NCBI GenBank assembly: GCA_025061985.1
Contig: JANXAW010000030.1
Location: forward strand, 30,172-94,171
Length of the DNA: 64,000 bases
Origin: Fimbriimonadales bacterium
Lineage (GTDB): Bacteria > Armatimonadota > Fimbriimonadia > Fimbriimonadales > GBS-DC
Reading direction: 5' to 3'
Shown here: one piece after another, positions 15,555-23,254 of the stretch
How positions within the stretch are numbered: the stretch's first letter is position 1
How the letters are laid out: the number at the start of each line of letters is the position of its first letter
Program-made: the position numbers and the translations under genes
The notes under the pieces: model-generated
What the model saw: only the letters and a program-made list of their open reading frames with translations
Told to the model about the DNA's origin: nothing
The model's database searches: none

Positions 15555-17081
15555 TCACTTGGTGCGCTTGGCACGGGCGAGGGCAGCACTGCTGGCGGGA
15601 CGCGCACGCATCTGCGCCCACTGACGCAACGCCTCAATCTCCTCTCGCATCATTACGGAGAGCGGCACCGTGTGGCGGATTTCCTCCAGCATATCCTCGG
15701 TGGTTAGCTCGCGCTTAGCGTCGAAGGCGGTAAACAGCCCTGCCACCACCACCTGCTCAATCTCCGCGCCTGAGAAGCCTTCGGTGGCGCGCGCCAACCG
15801 TTTAAGGTCGTACTGTTGGGGGTCGCGTCCGCGCTTGCGCAAGTGGATAGCGAAAATCTGCTCGCGCTCCGCAAGCGTGGGCAGGTCTAAGAAGAAAATC
15901 TCGTCAAAGCGCCCCTTGCGCAGCAGCTCAGGCGGCAGTTGCGACACATCGTTGGCGGTAGCAACCACGAACACAGGGGCGCGTTTTTCCTGCATCCACG
16001 TTAGGAAGGTAGCGAAAACGCGTGCCGTTGTGCCTGAGTCAGACATCGCAGAGCTTTGCACGCCTGCAAAGCCCTTCTCCAGCTCGTCAATCCACAGGAT
16101 GCATGGGGCAATGGCTTCAGCAACGCGGATTGCCGTGCGCATATTGGCTTCCGAGGCGCCCACTAGACTGCCGAACACGCGCCCCACATCTAAGCGAAGC
16201 ATCGGCAAGCCCCACAGGTTGGCGATGGCTTTGGCGCTGAGGCTCTTGCCCGTGCCTTGTACACCGAGCAGCAGCACGCCCTTGGGGGCGGGCAAGCCGA
16301 AGGCGCGCGCCTCTTGCGTGAACGCCGCCCGCCGCTTGCGCAGCCACTCTTTGAGCAAGTCCAGCCCGCCCACATCGTCCATCGTCTCAGAGGCGTCATA
16401 GTACTCCAGCACGCCCGACTTGCGCACGATTTGCTTTTTCTCGCTAAGGATGGCATCCACCACTAATGCCTTATGCTCCACTACCGAGCGGGCGCACACG
16501 TTCTCAATCTCGTCCATCGTCAGCCCTTGGGCTGCGCTTACAAGCTCATCCAGTTCAGCAGGCGAAAGGTCGGTGCGCACTTCAGGGTGGCTCGCCTTGA
16601 GCACCAGCAGGATTTCGTGAATCTTTTGGGCAATCTCCTCGCGCGTGGGCAGGGGCATCTCCAGCACGGTGATTTGCTTTTCCAGCTCGGGGGGGAGCTT
16701 GAGCACGGGGCTGAGGAAAACCACAGTGCGCCATGAGCGATGCAGGCGCGGGTAAAGGTCGCGCAGCAAGCGGATCACGCGCTGGTCGCCCAAAAAGGGG
16801 TGGAAGTCCTTCAAGATCACTAGCGCCTCGTCTTGCAGGCGCAGCAGGTGCGTAATCGCTTCGAGTTCGGGGGCAAGTGGGCGGGTAGAGGCGGTCTCGG
16901 TAGGCGCGGGGATAGGCGGTTCGTAGCCGCGCGTATACGTCCACACATAGACGCGCTTGTGGCGCTGTTGCGCGATGTGCCTGAGGATTTCTTCCGCGCG
17001 GGTCTCCTCTGCTGTCTGCAGGTAAATCAGCGGGTAGCGGGCTTTGATAAGCAGGTTCAGCTCGCGCTCAAACTCGCTCAT
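15555..17081 (-). CDS. Ycf46-like AAA ATPase
   Basis: The 508-residue protein opens with EFERELNLLIKARYPLIYLQTAEE, characteristic of the cyanobacterial/plastid Ycf46 family. A degenerate N-terminal P-loop-like region follows, then one AAA module: LLLGVQGTGKSLSAKAIA (Walker A), CILWIDELEKGF (Walker B with DE), FVVATANDVSQLPPELLRKGRFDEIFF (sensor 1 and arginine finger). Ycf46 proteins are poorly characterised and are linked in cyanobacteria to inorganic-carbon utilisation; the function here is unknown. A TATAGT hexamer lies 11 nt upstream without an SD, so the transcript may be leaderless. It is divergent from the phage-like cluster. Confidence 0.85.
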   Translation of the reverse strand: MSEFERELNLLIKARYPLIYLQTAEETRAEEILRHIAQQRHKRVYVWTYTRGYEPPIPAPTETASTRPLAPELEAITHLLRLQDEALVILKDFHPFLGDQRVIRLLRDLYPRLHRSWRTVVFLSPVLKLPPELEKQITVLEMPLPTREEIAQKIHEILLVLKASHPEVRTDLSPAELDELVSAAQGLTMDEIENVCARSVVEHKALVVDAILSEKKQIVRKSGVLEYYDASETMDDVGGLDLLKEWLRKRRAAFTQEARAFGLPAPKGVLLLGVQGTGKSLSAKAIANLWGLPMLRLDVGRVFGSLVGASEANMRTAIRVAEAIAPCILWIDELEKGFAGVQSSAMSDSGTTARVFATFLTWMQEKRAPVFVVATANDVSQLPPELLRKGRFDEIFFLDLPTLAEREQIFAIHLRKRGRDPQQYDLKRLARATEGFSGAEIEQVVVAGLFTAFDAKRELTTEDMLEEIRHTVPLSVMMREEIEALRQWAQMRARPASSAALARAKRTK

Positions 17082-17140
17082 AGGCGTGTATGACTATACC
17101 TAAGCTGTTGACTGTATGTGCGCACTGCGTCCCCAAGTTT

Positions 17141-17536
17141 ATGGTGAGCAGGATGCGACGCTACCGAGTGTCGGCGAAGCCGCATCCGCAGTTTCGGGGC
17201 TATCGCAAGGGAGGCATCTGGTTCCCAAACGCGCCTGATTATGTGGAGCTGGATGAGAACGCCCTCACAGATGCCATTCGCAACTGCCCCCTGCTGCTGA
17301 TTGAGGAGGTGAGCGACGCTGAAACGCACGATCCTACGATGGGCATGGCGGATGCTCAAGCCGATGCTACTGCAGTGGTTGAGGGAGCGAGCACTATGCC
17401 TCAGCGCGGCGCAACGCGACGCGCTCGCACTGCGCCTAAGCGTGCCCGCAGCCACCGTCGAGCAAGTCGAGACAATGCTACGCCAACTCGTGCTGCATCA
17501 ATTGGAACGCTGGAATCCCTGACGGAGGCACGCTAA
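17141..17536 (+). CDS. Small phage-like protein with FluMu-type N-terminal domain
   Basis: The 131-residue product begins RYRVSAKPHPQFRGYRKGGIWFPNAPDYVELDENALTDAI. This has the layout of the Mu-like prophage FluMu/HI1506 N-terminal domain: basic strand, RGG turn, aromatic, hydrophobic strand, then a low-numbered helix ending in a leucine-rich strand. Those domains occur among phage head or tail-region genes. The C-terminal 70 residues are basic and low in complexity. It is the first of four small genes that look like a phage structural remnant. The next gene starts in its stop codon (TAATG). The start is uncertain: ATG 17141 and 17153 are both possible, and the track's 17090 start overlaps the divergent promoter region. 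Confidence 0.5.
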   Translation: MVSRMRRYRVSAKPHPQFRGYRKGGIWFPNAPDYVELDENALTDAIRNCPLLLIEEVSDAETHDPTMGMADAQADATAVVEGASTMPQRGATRRARTAPKRARSHRRASRDNATPTRAASIGTLESLTEAR

Positions 17537-17811
17537 TGGAGTGGACACAACTCATCCCGATTGTGAGCGCACTGGTGGGGTGGGCATTCGCGCTGACACG
17601 CCAAATCCTGCACCGTATGGACAAGCTCGTGGAGAGCGCGCAGCGCCAAGAACAGGCGATTACTGAGGAATTCATCGCCTACCTGCGCGAGAGCATCACC
17701 CGCGCTGAAGCCACCTACGAGCGGTTGGAGCTGGCGTTAGACGATGTGCGCGAGGCATTAGTGAGCCTGCGCCACGCAATCATGCAGTGGCAAGAAGCGC
17801 ATAAGCCGTAG
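17536..17811 (+). CDS. Small membrane protein with C-terminal coiled coil (phage-like)
   Basis: This 91-residue protein has one hydrophobic helix near the N-terminus (LIPIVSALVGWAFAL) followed by a long charged heptad-type helix rich in Glu, Arg and Leu. The shape is common among small phage proteins located by holin or tail-assembly genes, but no family is recognised. The ATG shares a base with the upstream TAA, and GGAGGC lies 7 nt before it, so the two are translationally coupled. Function is unknown; the coupling argues it is a genuine gene. Confidence 0.5.
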   Translation: MEWTQLIPIVSALVGWAFALTRQILHRMDKLVESAQRQEQAITEEFIAYLRESITRAEATYERLELALDDVREALVSLRHAIMQWQEAHKP

Positions 17812-17987
17812 CGTCGGCATCTTGCTGGCAGCTGACTACCGCCTGTCATTCCGAGCGTAGCGAGGAATCTGAGACCCCTCACTCCGTTTGGGGTGACAAA
17901 GGGCGCTTGCGCAGCATCAGCGTTTCGCCAGCGAAAAGCAGGGCGCGGCAAACCGCGCCCCTACTTAGCCAAAAACGGTGATGAACT
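17808..17987. repeat. Intergenic repeat cluster within the phage-like island
   Basis: The gap holds three repeat types. GTAGCGTCGGCAT at its left border matches the CGTYGGCG elements found at 20995-21113. An element with TGTCATTCCGAGCG at one end and GGGTGACA at the other (17844-17898) has a shorter relative at 43715. GGGCGCGG-CAAA-CCGCGCCC (17941-17960) matches 7244-7262. No coding potential is evident. Confidence 0.6.
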
Positions 17988-18389
17988 ATGCTGACCGTCT
18001 CACGCGAAGATGTCAAACGCAAGTTGCGCCTCACTACCTCTGCCTACGATGCTGAGATCGACGCGTTGATTGCTGAAATGGTGCCCGTATTGCGCTATGC
18101 CATCGAGCCGAGCTACCTACACACCAGCGACCCCGATCTGCAAGCAACCCTGAACTTAGGTGCGCTGGAGGTGGTTGCGGGCGAGATGGGCGCGACGCTG
18201 TACCGCGAACTTAGTGCATGGGCGGGCTTTCGGATTGGCTGGCTGCAAGTACTACCACCTGCCCCACGCGACCCCAGCGACCCCACAGGGCTGAAGGCGC
18301 AGGGCTACGCACGCCTCAAGCCGTTCCTCAAGCGCGATGCGCAGCTACTGTTTGTCTACCGCCCGCCCGAGGAGGATGAGCCGCGATGA
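17988..18389 (+). CDS. Phage gp6-like head-tail connector protein
   Basis: The 133-residue protein opens MLTVSREDVKRKLRLTTSAYDAEIDALIAEMV. This is the typical two-helix start of small phage head-tail connector (gp6-like/DUF3199-type) proteins, where a short loop separates a K-L-x-I/L strand from a D-x-x-I/L-x-x-L-I helix. The remainder is mostly helical, as in the family. The next gene overlaps it by 4 nt (ATGA), as is normal in phage morphogenesis operons, where a head-closure gene follows. Assignment is from pattern recognition only. It might be a domesticated remnant, because no terminase, portal or capsid gene is present. Confidence 0.5.
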   Translation: MLTVSREDVKRKLRLTTSAYDAEIDALIAEMVPVLRYAIEPSYLHTSDPDLQATLNLGALEVVAGEMGATLYRELSAWAGFRIGWLQVLPPAPRDPSDPTGLKAQGYARLKPFLKRDAQLLFVYRPPEEDEPR

Positions 18390-18694
18390 TACTTCACGAG
18401 TGCCTTAGGCAGTGGCTGCTGCGCTACGGCGAACCGTTTCAGGTAGGGGAGCAGACCCATTACGGCTTGTTCTTCCAGCCACCTGCGGGGTTGTTGCGCT
18501 GGCATTTCAGCCCCGAAGCCCTCGCCGAGCTGCCACGCCCCCTATGGGCAGTGATGCTCACGCCCGATGTGGCGTTAGAAGCCGACTCTGCCCTTTGGTG
18601 GCGAGAGCGTCTCCATCGCGTGCTGCGCACCCTCGAGTTTCGCGTAGGCACGACGCCCCTCTATCGGCTCCTGCTGATTGCGCTTGTCTCCTAA
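18386..18694 (+). CDS. Small phage head-closure-like protein
   Basis: This 102-residue product follows the connector-like gene with an ATGA overlap. It has a predominantly beta pattern (GEPFQVGEQTHYGLFFQ, LLRWHFSPEALAEL, WAVMLTPDVALEADSALWWRERLHRVLRTLEFRVG). The block in which a threshold value is followed by a strand and a final hydrophobic strand resembles phage head-closure or head-tail joining proteins. Position supports this more than sequence does. It lies just upstream of pdhB, whose own promoter-like TACACT sits 12 nt after its stop. Confidence 0.4.
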   Translation: MILHECLRQWLLRYGEPFQVGEQTHYGLFFQPPAGLLRWHFSPEALAELPRPLWAVMLTPDVALEADSALWWRERLHRVLRTLEFRVGTTPLYRLLLIALVS

Positions 18695-18742
18695 CCTCAG
18701 TCGGGTACACTATGCAGGCAATTTGCACAGCAGGAGCGCGGT

Positions 18743-19717
18743 ATGGCGGTCAAACTCTTTCGCGAGGCAATCCGCGAAGCCTTAATAGAGGAAATGGAGC
18801 GCGACCCGAATGTGATCCTGATGGGCGAAGACATCGGGCGCTACCAAGGCTCGTTCCGCGTAACGGAAGGCTTGTTCCAGCGCTTTGGACCCAAGCGCGT
18901 TTGGGATACCCCCATCTCAGAGCCGGGCTTCGTCGCCATCGCCATCGGCGCAGCCATTGAGGGGCTACGCCCTGTGGTGGAGATGATGACTTGGAGCTTC
19001 GCGCTGCTGGCGTTTGACCAAATCATCAACCACGCTGCCAAAATCCTCTACAAGTCGGGCGGGGCGTGCCCTGTGCCGATTGTGATTCGCGGTCCTGCAG
19101 GACCAGGGCGCCAGTTGGCAGCACAGCACTCCAATAGTGTGGAGGCGTGGCTGGCGCATACACCAGGGCTAAAAGTTGTGCTGCCTAGCACCCCCGCGGA
19201 TGCCAAGGGCTTGCTCAAGACCGCCATCCGCGACAACAACCCCGTGATGTTTATCGAACACCCGCGCCTGTATCTCACCAAGGGCGAAGTGCCAGAGGGC
19301 GAGTACACCATCCCGTTTGGCGTGGCGGATATCAAGCGACGAGGGCGCGATGTGACGATTGTCACCTACTCGCGTGGCGTGCAAATTGCGCTCAACGCTG
19401 CTGAGCAACTTGCGGAGCAGGGCATCGAGGTGGAAGTGATTGACCTGCGCACCTTAGTGCCCTGCGATTGGGAGACCGTGTTCAACTCGGTGCGGCGCAC
19501 GCACCGCGCGATTGCCCTGCACGACGACACTCGCTATGTCGGCTTTGGCGCGGAAATCGCCGCGCAAATCCAAGAGCACGCGTTTGACTACTTAGATGCC
19601 CCTGTGTTGCGCGTGGCGGGCGCTGATGTGCCAATGCCCTACAACCGCCACCTTGAGGCATTAGCAATCCCAAACGAGCAGCGCGTGATAGAGGCTGTGC
19701 GCGAAGTTTTGGCGTAA
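18743..19717 (+). CDS. pdhB: Pyruvate (2-oxoacid) dehydrogenase E1 beta subunit
   Basis: The 324-residue protein is a complete E1-beta transketolase-like subunit. It starts AVKLFREAIREALIEEMERDPNVILMGEDIG, has the TPISEPGFVAIAIGAA interface and the VVEMMTWSFALLAFDQI cofactor-proximal region. The C-terminal domain has VTIVTYSRGVQIAL and EVIDLRTLVPCD. With E1 alpha it decarboxylates pyruvate using ThDP and acetylates E2 lipoate. AGGAG lies 7 nt before the ATG. pdhC follows 10 nt downstream, so the two form an operon. Unusually, no E1 alpha gene precedes it; a phage-like gene set occupies that place. Confidence 0.95.
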   Translation: MAVKLFREAIREALIEEMERDPNVILMGEDIGRYQGSFRVTEGLFQRFGPKRVWDTPISEPGFVAIAIGAAIEGLRPVVEMMTWSFALLAFDQIINHAAKILYKSGGACPVPIVIRGPAGPGRQLAAQHSNSVEAWLAHTPGLKVVLPSTPADAKGLLKTAIRDNNPVMFIEHPRLYLTKGEVPEGEYTIPFGVADIKRRGRDVTIVTYSRGVQIALNAAEQLAEQGIEVEVIDLRTLVPCDWETVFNSVRRTHRAIALHDDTRYVGFGAEIAAQIQEHAFDYLDAPVLRVAGADVPMPYNRHLEALAIPNEQRVIEAVREVLA

Positions 19718-19727
19718 GGAGGCAAGT

Positions 19728-20978
19728 ATGCACACGATTATTATGCCGAAAATGGGCGACGCGATGGAGGAAGGCACGCTGGTTCGCTGGCTCAAGCGCG
19801 AAGGCGATCCAGTGCAGGAAGGCGAGCCGATCGCTGAGATTGCCACCGACAAGGCGACGGTTGAGATTGAGGCACCTGCATCGGGCGTGTTGCGCGGGAT
19901 TCGCGTGGCGGAGGGCGCCGTTGTGCCTGTAAACACCCCGCTGGCGTATATCCTTCAAGAGGGCGAGGAGTTGCCCAGCGAGACCGACGGCAAAGCAACA
20001 GCGCCTTCGGCAACGCCTGCTCCTGCGCCTGCAGAGCCCGCAGCTGCGTCGGCGCCTTCAGCAGCTCCCGCGCCTACAGATGGCGGTACACGCATCCTTG
20101 CCTCACCCCTCGCCCGCAAAATCGCTGCCGAGCACGGGATTGACCTCGCCCTCATTAAGGGCACAGGTCCCAAAGGGCGGATTGTAGAACGCGATGTGCT
20201 GGCGTACATTCAGGCACAGAAAGCCGCTGCACCTCAGCCTGCGGTTGCGCCAGTTGTCGCGCCCGAACCCGCGCCTGCAGTCGCTGCACCTGCAGCTGCC
20301 GAGCGCGTAGAAAGCCTTAACCGCCTGCGCTTGATTACCGCGCAGCGTACCACCGAAGCGCACCAGACCATCCCCCACTTCTACCTCACGATGGAAATCG
20401 ATATGGAAAACGCGCTCGCGCTGCGCCAACAGCTGAACCAGTTAGACGAATCGCTACGCATCAGCATAAACGACCTGATTGTCAAAGCGTGCGCCGTTGC
20501 GCTTGAGAAGCACCCCGTCATCAACGCGCGCTACCAAGATGGGCAACTGGTGTACCCCAACGGGGTCCATATCGGGATTGCCGTTGCGGTAGAGCAAGGG
20601 CTGTTGGTGGCGGTGGTCAAGCACTGCGAGGGCAAGTCGCTACGACGGATTGCCCAAGAGGCGCAAGCGCTCATTCAAAAGGCGCGCGAGGGCAAACTGC
20701 TCCCCGACGAAATGACGGGCAACACCTTCACTGTGTCTAACTTGGGGATGTTCGGGATCGAGCAGTTTACGGCAATCATCAACCCACCTGCAAGCGCGAT
20801 TTTGGCAGTGGGCGCGACCAAGCGCATACCTGTCGTGCAGGAGGATGGCTCCATCGTCGCGCGTCATCGGATGAAGGTCACGCTGTCATGCGACCATCGC
20901 GTGATTGATGGCGCAGTTGGCGCCCAGTTCCTGCAGACGCTCAAACACATTTTGGAGAACCCGCTGCTGATGCTGTAG
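19728..20978 (+). CDS. pdhC: Dihydrolipoamide acetyltransferase (E2)
   Basis: The 416-residue E2 has all three standard parts. A lipoyl domain covers residues 1-80 with the lipoylated Lys in EIATDKATVEIEA. A peripheral subunit-binding domain lies near 130-165 (ILASPLARKIAAEHGIDL and GPKGRIVERDVLAYI). The catalytic core carries LSCDHRVIDGAVGA, the active-site HxxxDG. Ala/Pro-rich linkers join the domains. It transfers the acetyl group from lipoate to CoA and forms the structural core of the complex. lipA, needed to make the lipoyl group, is at 57062. E3 is not in the window. Confidence 0.95.
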   Translation: MHTIIMPKMGDAMEEGTLVRWLKREGDPVQEGEPIAEIATDKATVEIEAPASGVLRGIRVAEGAVVPVNTPLAYILQEGEELPSETDGKATAPSATPAPAPAEPAAASAPSAAPAPTDGGTRILASPLARKIAAEHGIDLALIKGTGPKGRIVERDVLAYIQAQKAAAPQPAVAPVVAPEPAPAVAAPAAAERVESLNRLRLITAQRTTEAHQTIPHFYLTMEIDMENALALRQQLNQLDESLRISINDLIVKACAVALEKHPVINARYQDGQLVYPNGVHIGIAVAVEQGLLVAVVKHCEGKSLRRIAQEAQALIQKAREGKLLPDEMTGNTFTVSNLGMFGIEQFTAIINPPASAILAVGATKRIPVVQEDGSIVARHRMKVTLSCDHRVIDGAVGAQFLQTLKHILENPLLML

Positions 20979-20994
20979 TTGGGGCTATTTCCCT

Positions 20995-21113
20995 GTAGCG
21001 TCGGCGTCCTCGCCAACGAAAAAAAAAAGCGCGCAGTGTCGCCCTTGCGGACGCTATGGTAGCGTTGGCGTCCCGCCGACGAAAGACCTGTGGCGTTGGT
21101 GCTCCGCCGACAG
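20995..21113. repeat. Three degenerate palindromic repeats (CGTYGGCG-type)
   Basis: Copies at 20995-21020, 21059-21085 and 21090-21113 share GTAGCGTYGGCGTCC(T)CGCCRACGAA. Each can fold because CGTYGGCG is complementary to CGCCRACG around a 3-4 nt loop. An A10 run follows the first copy. Related sequence borders the gap at 17808. These look like REP-type elements accumulating between pdhC and the carotenoid gene. Confidence 0.6.
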
Positions 21114-21114
21114 T

Positions 21115-21140
21115 GTAGGAGCAGACCCTTATGTCTGCCC
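21115..21140. repeat. Small palindrome upstream of the CruF-like gene
   Basis: GCAGAC-CCTTAT-GTCTGC can form a 6-bp stem 18 nt before the start of the carotenoid gene. It may be a further dispersed repeat or a leader hairpin. Confidence 0.35.
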
Positions 21141-21155
21141 AAGCGCGTTGATAGA

Positions 21156-21986
21156 ATGCTGGCGCGGATTGCATATCTGTTTGTGGGACTAAACCTGCTA
21201 GTAGCGATTGCCACAGTGGTGGGCAGCGGGCTGTTGTTCAGCGGCGTGCCCAACCTGCCGCCACTCAACTACGACCGCTTGTCCCGCACGCTGGGCATCC
21301 TTTGCACGCTCTTTGGGATTGGCGCCTCGCTGTTTCATATGGCGCATACCCAAGGCTGGCGCGCTACCCTGTGGCTGCTGAGCATCTGCACGGTACTGGC
21401 AGGCGCAGTGGAGCTAATCGGCATCCTCACGGGGTTCCCCTTCGGTCCCTACGAATACACGGATCGTCTGGGACCGAAGTTTCTGGGGCACTTGCCCTAC
21501 ATCATCCCGCCCTCGTGGTTTATGATGCTTTACCCCGCCTTGCACATCAGCTTCATGCTGCAGCTACCGCGCTGGGCGGTGCCGTTCAGCGCAGCAGCAC
21601 TGCTGACGCTGTGGGATGTAGCGATGGATGCAGCGGTTTCCACCTCGCGCGTCAACCCTGGCACGGCAGCGTTCGTGTACTGGCTGTGGGATGTAGACGG
21701 CGCGTTCTATGGAATGCCGTTGCAAAACTGGCTGGGCTGGTTTGCGACAGGGCTACTGCTCAGCTGGGTGTACCTGAAGGTTGTGCCTGAATGGCGCCCG
21801 TCGCATGCGCTGACGCCTTTAGTTATCTGGCTGATTCAGGGCGCAACGATGGCGGGACTGGCGTTTTGGATCAAGCGCCCGCTTGCCACTTTGATCTGGA
21901 GTGTAGGGGCATTGGTGGTGGTCAGGCTGGCGCTGGTCAAGCGGCGCGAGACATCCACCGCATCTGTAGGGGGTACGACGGCATAG
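21156..21986 (+). CDS. CruF-like carotenoid biosynthesis membrane protein
   Basis: The ATG at 21156 starts a 276-residue, seven- to eight-helix protein (MLARIAYLFVGLNLLVAIATVV); the track's earlier start would read through intergenic repeats. The block TGFPFGPYEYTDRLGPKFLGHLPYIIP followed by SWFMMLYPALHIS, and DVAMDAAVSTS, are hallmarks of the CruF/DUF422 family. These enzymes hydrate the 1',2' double bond of carotenes such as gamma-carotene or bisanhydrobacterioruberin. No phytoene synthase or glycosyl partner (CruG) is adjacent, so the substrate is open. The stop codon lies in the middle of a perfect 13-bp palindrome. Confidence 0.8.
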   Translation: MLARIAYLFVGLNLLVAIATVVGSGLLFSGVPNLPPLNYDRLSRTLGILCTLFGIGASLFHMAHTQGWRATLWLLSICTVLAGAVELIGILTGFPFGPYEYTDRLGPKFLGHLPYIIPPSWFMMLYPALHISFMLQLPRWAVPFSAAALLTLWDVAMDAAVSTSRVNPGTAAFVYWLWDVDGAFYGMPLQNWLGWFATGLLLSWVYLKVVPEWRPSHALTPLVIWLIQGATMAGLAFWIKRPLATLIWSVGALVVVRLALVKRRETSTASVGGTTA

Positions 21987-21999
21987 ATGCCGTCGTACC
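21972..21999. terminator. Bidirectional palindrome at convergent gene ends
   Basis: GGTACGACGGCAT and ATGCCGTCGTACC form a perfect 13-bp inverted repeat separated by AG. It spans the TAG of the carotenoid gene and faces the convergent redoxin gene ending at 22008. It lacks a T-tract, but its position suits a shared terminator; a dispersed repeat is the alternative. Confidence 0.55.
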
Positions 22000-22007
22000 G
22001 AAGGGGC

Positions 22008-23120
22008 TTACTGCTGCACGCGCTTGATGGTGCAGCCAAACGCGCGGGTCTCCTTCACGGGCGGTTCCTTGCCAGCCAGAAGTGCATCCAGCGCGTTCTT
22101 GAGGTCGCGCTGGGTCACATTCTGTGGGTTCTGGCTGTCGTCGATTCGCCCGTGATAGCGCAAGCGGAAGTTCGAATCCACCACGAACACTTCAGGCGTG
22201 ACACGCGCGCGATACAGGTCTGCTACGCGGTTGCCTTCATCTTTGAGCACGGGGAAGGTGAAGCCCTTCTCGCGGGCGTGTCGCGCTACCTCCTCCGCAG
22301 GCTCCGTGCGGTTGGAGTTGATACCGATGAACTGCACGCCTTTAGGGCTGTATTCGCGGGCGAGCGCCGCAATGCGCTCATCGTAATCCAGCGAGATCGG
22401 GCAGCGCGTCGCGATGAAAATAATCACGATAAGCTTCTTGTCGCGAATGTCGTACAAGGTGACGCGCTCAGGCAACCCCTCACGGCGGTTCACATTCGGC
22501 AAGGTAAAGTTGGGCACGCGCTGGCCAATCTCCAGCTTTTCGGGTTGCCCTGATGCAGCTGCTGGGGTTTGACCCTGCGGTTGCTGCCCGTATTGCGAGC
22601 TGGCGAAGTAGCTCAGCAGCTCTGCTGCATGATTGCTCGTGCCCGCCTTCTCGAATACCTTCTCAATCGTGCCGTCAGGCGCAATGACGAAGGTCGTGCG
22701 GCTGGCAAAGCCCATCGTGGTGCGCACGCCATACGCTTCGGCGACCTTGCCATCCGTGTCGGCAAGCACCACATGGCGCAGGTTGTGGCGTTTCGCAAAC
22801 GCCGCCTGCGTCTCAGGGGAATCCACACTAATCGCCAGCACCACGGCATACTTGGAGAGCCGCTCATACTCGTCGCGGATAGCGCAGTTTTGAGCCGTGC
22901 AGCCAGGCGTGTTCGATTTGGGATAGAACATCAGCACCACACGCTGACCGCGGTAGTCGCTGAGGCGGTGCACCTTACCGTCGCTTCCAACGAGGCTAAA
23001 ATCGGGGGCTTTGGAACCCTCTTTCAGCGGCGTTGCAGAGAACACTACGCTCCACACGCCCCACAGCAACACACCAATAGTAAACGGAATCAGCCACCAG
23101 AAACGGTTGCGCTTATGCAT
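22008..23120 (-). CDS. Membrane-anchored double redoxin: Bcp-type peroxiredoxin fused to a second AhpC/TSA domain
   Basis: The 370-residue protein starts with one TM helix or signal anchor (FWWLIPFTIGVLLWGVWSVVF). Domain 1 (about 35-175) is a BCP/PrxQ peroxiredoxin with YPKSNTPGCTAQNCAIRDEY, holding peroxidatic and resolving Cys five residues apart. A Gln/Pro/Ala linker follows. Domain 2 (about 200-345) is a thioredoxin-fold redoxin with the single-Cys motif FIATRCPISLDYDERI, akin to proteins with the HCPYVxAY motif. The C-terminus has one more Cys (AFGCTIKRVQQ). The combination suggests an envelope peroxidase carrying its own redox partner, although the second domain lacks CxxC. The gene is single, facing the carotenoid gene. 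Confidence 0.8.
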   Translation of the reverse strand: MHKRNRFWWLIPFTIGVLLWGVWSVVFSATPLKEGSKAPDFSLVGSDGKVHRLSDYRGQRVVLMFYPKSNTPGCTAQNCAIRDEYERLSKYAVVLAISVDSPETQAAFAKRHNLRHVVLADTDGKVAEAYGVRTTMGFASRTTFVIAPDGTIEKVFEKAGTSNHAAELLSYFASSQYGQQPQGQTPAAASGQPEKLEIGQRVPNFTLPNVNRREGLPERVTLYDIRDKKLIVIIFIATRCPISLDYDERIAALAREYSPKGVQFIGINSNRTEPAEEVARHAREKGFTFPVLKDEGNRVADLYRARVTPEVFVVDSNFRLRYHGRIDDSQNPQNVTQRDLKNALDALLAGKEPPVKETRAFGCTIKRVQQ

Positions 23121-23254
23121 GGTTCGCCAACCTCCCTATCAGGTTTAGACGCGCGCCCATGCGCGTGGTTCAGAGTATACCTGTTTGGGGGAACGGATCA
23201 CACCCGCTCGCCCCAGAGAGGAGGGCGCTCCAGAGACGCGAATAATTTCGAGTT

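Noticed and set aside
21021-21028. A10 homopolymer as a phase-variable tract
   Set aside because: It is in an intergenic repeat cluster, 130 nt from the next start, and not inside a coding frame or at promoter spacing.
20995-21113. The three repeats as a short CRISPR array
   Set aside because: Units are degenerate, palindromic and unevenly spaced (64 and 31 nt), and no cas gene is present.
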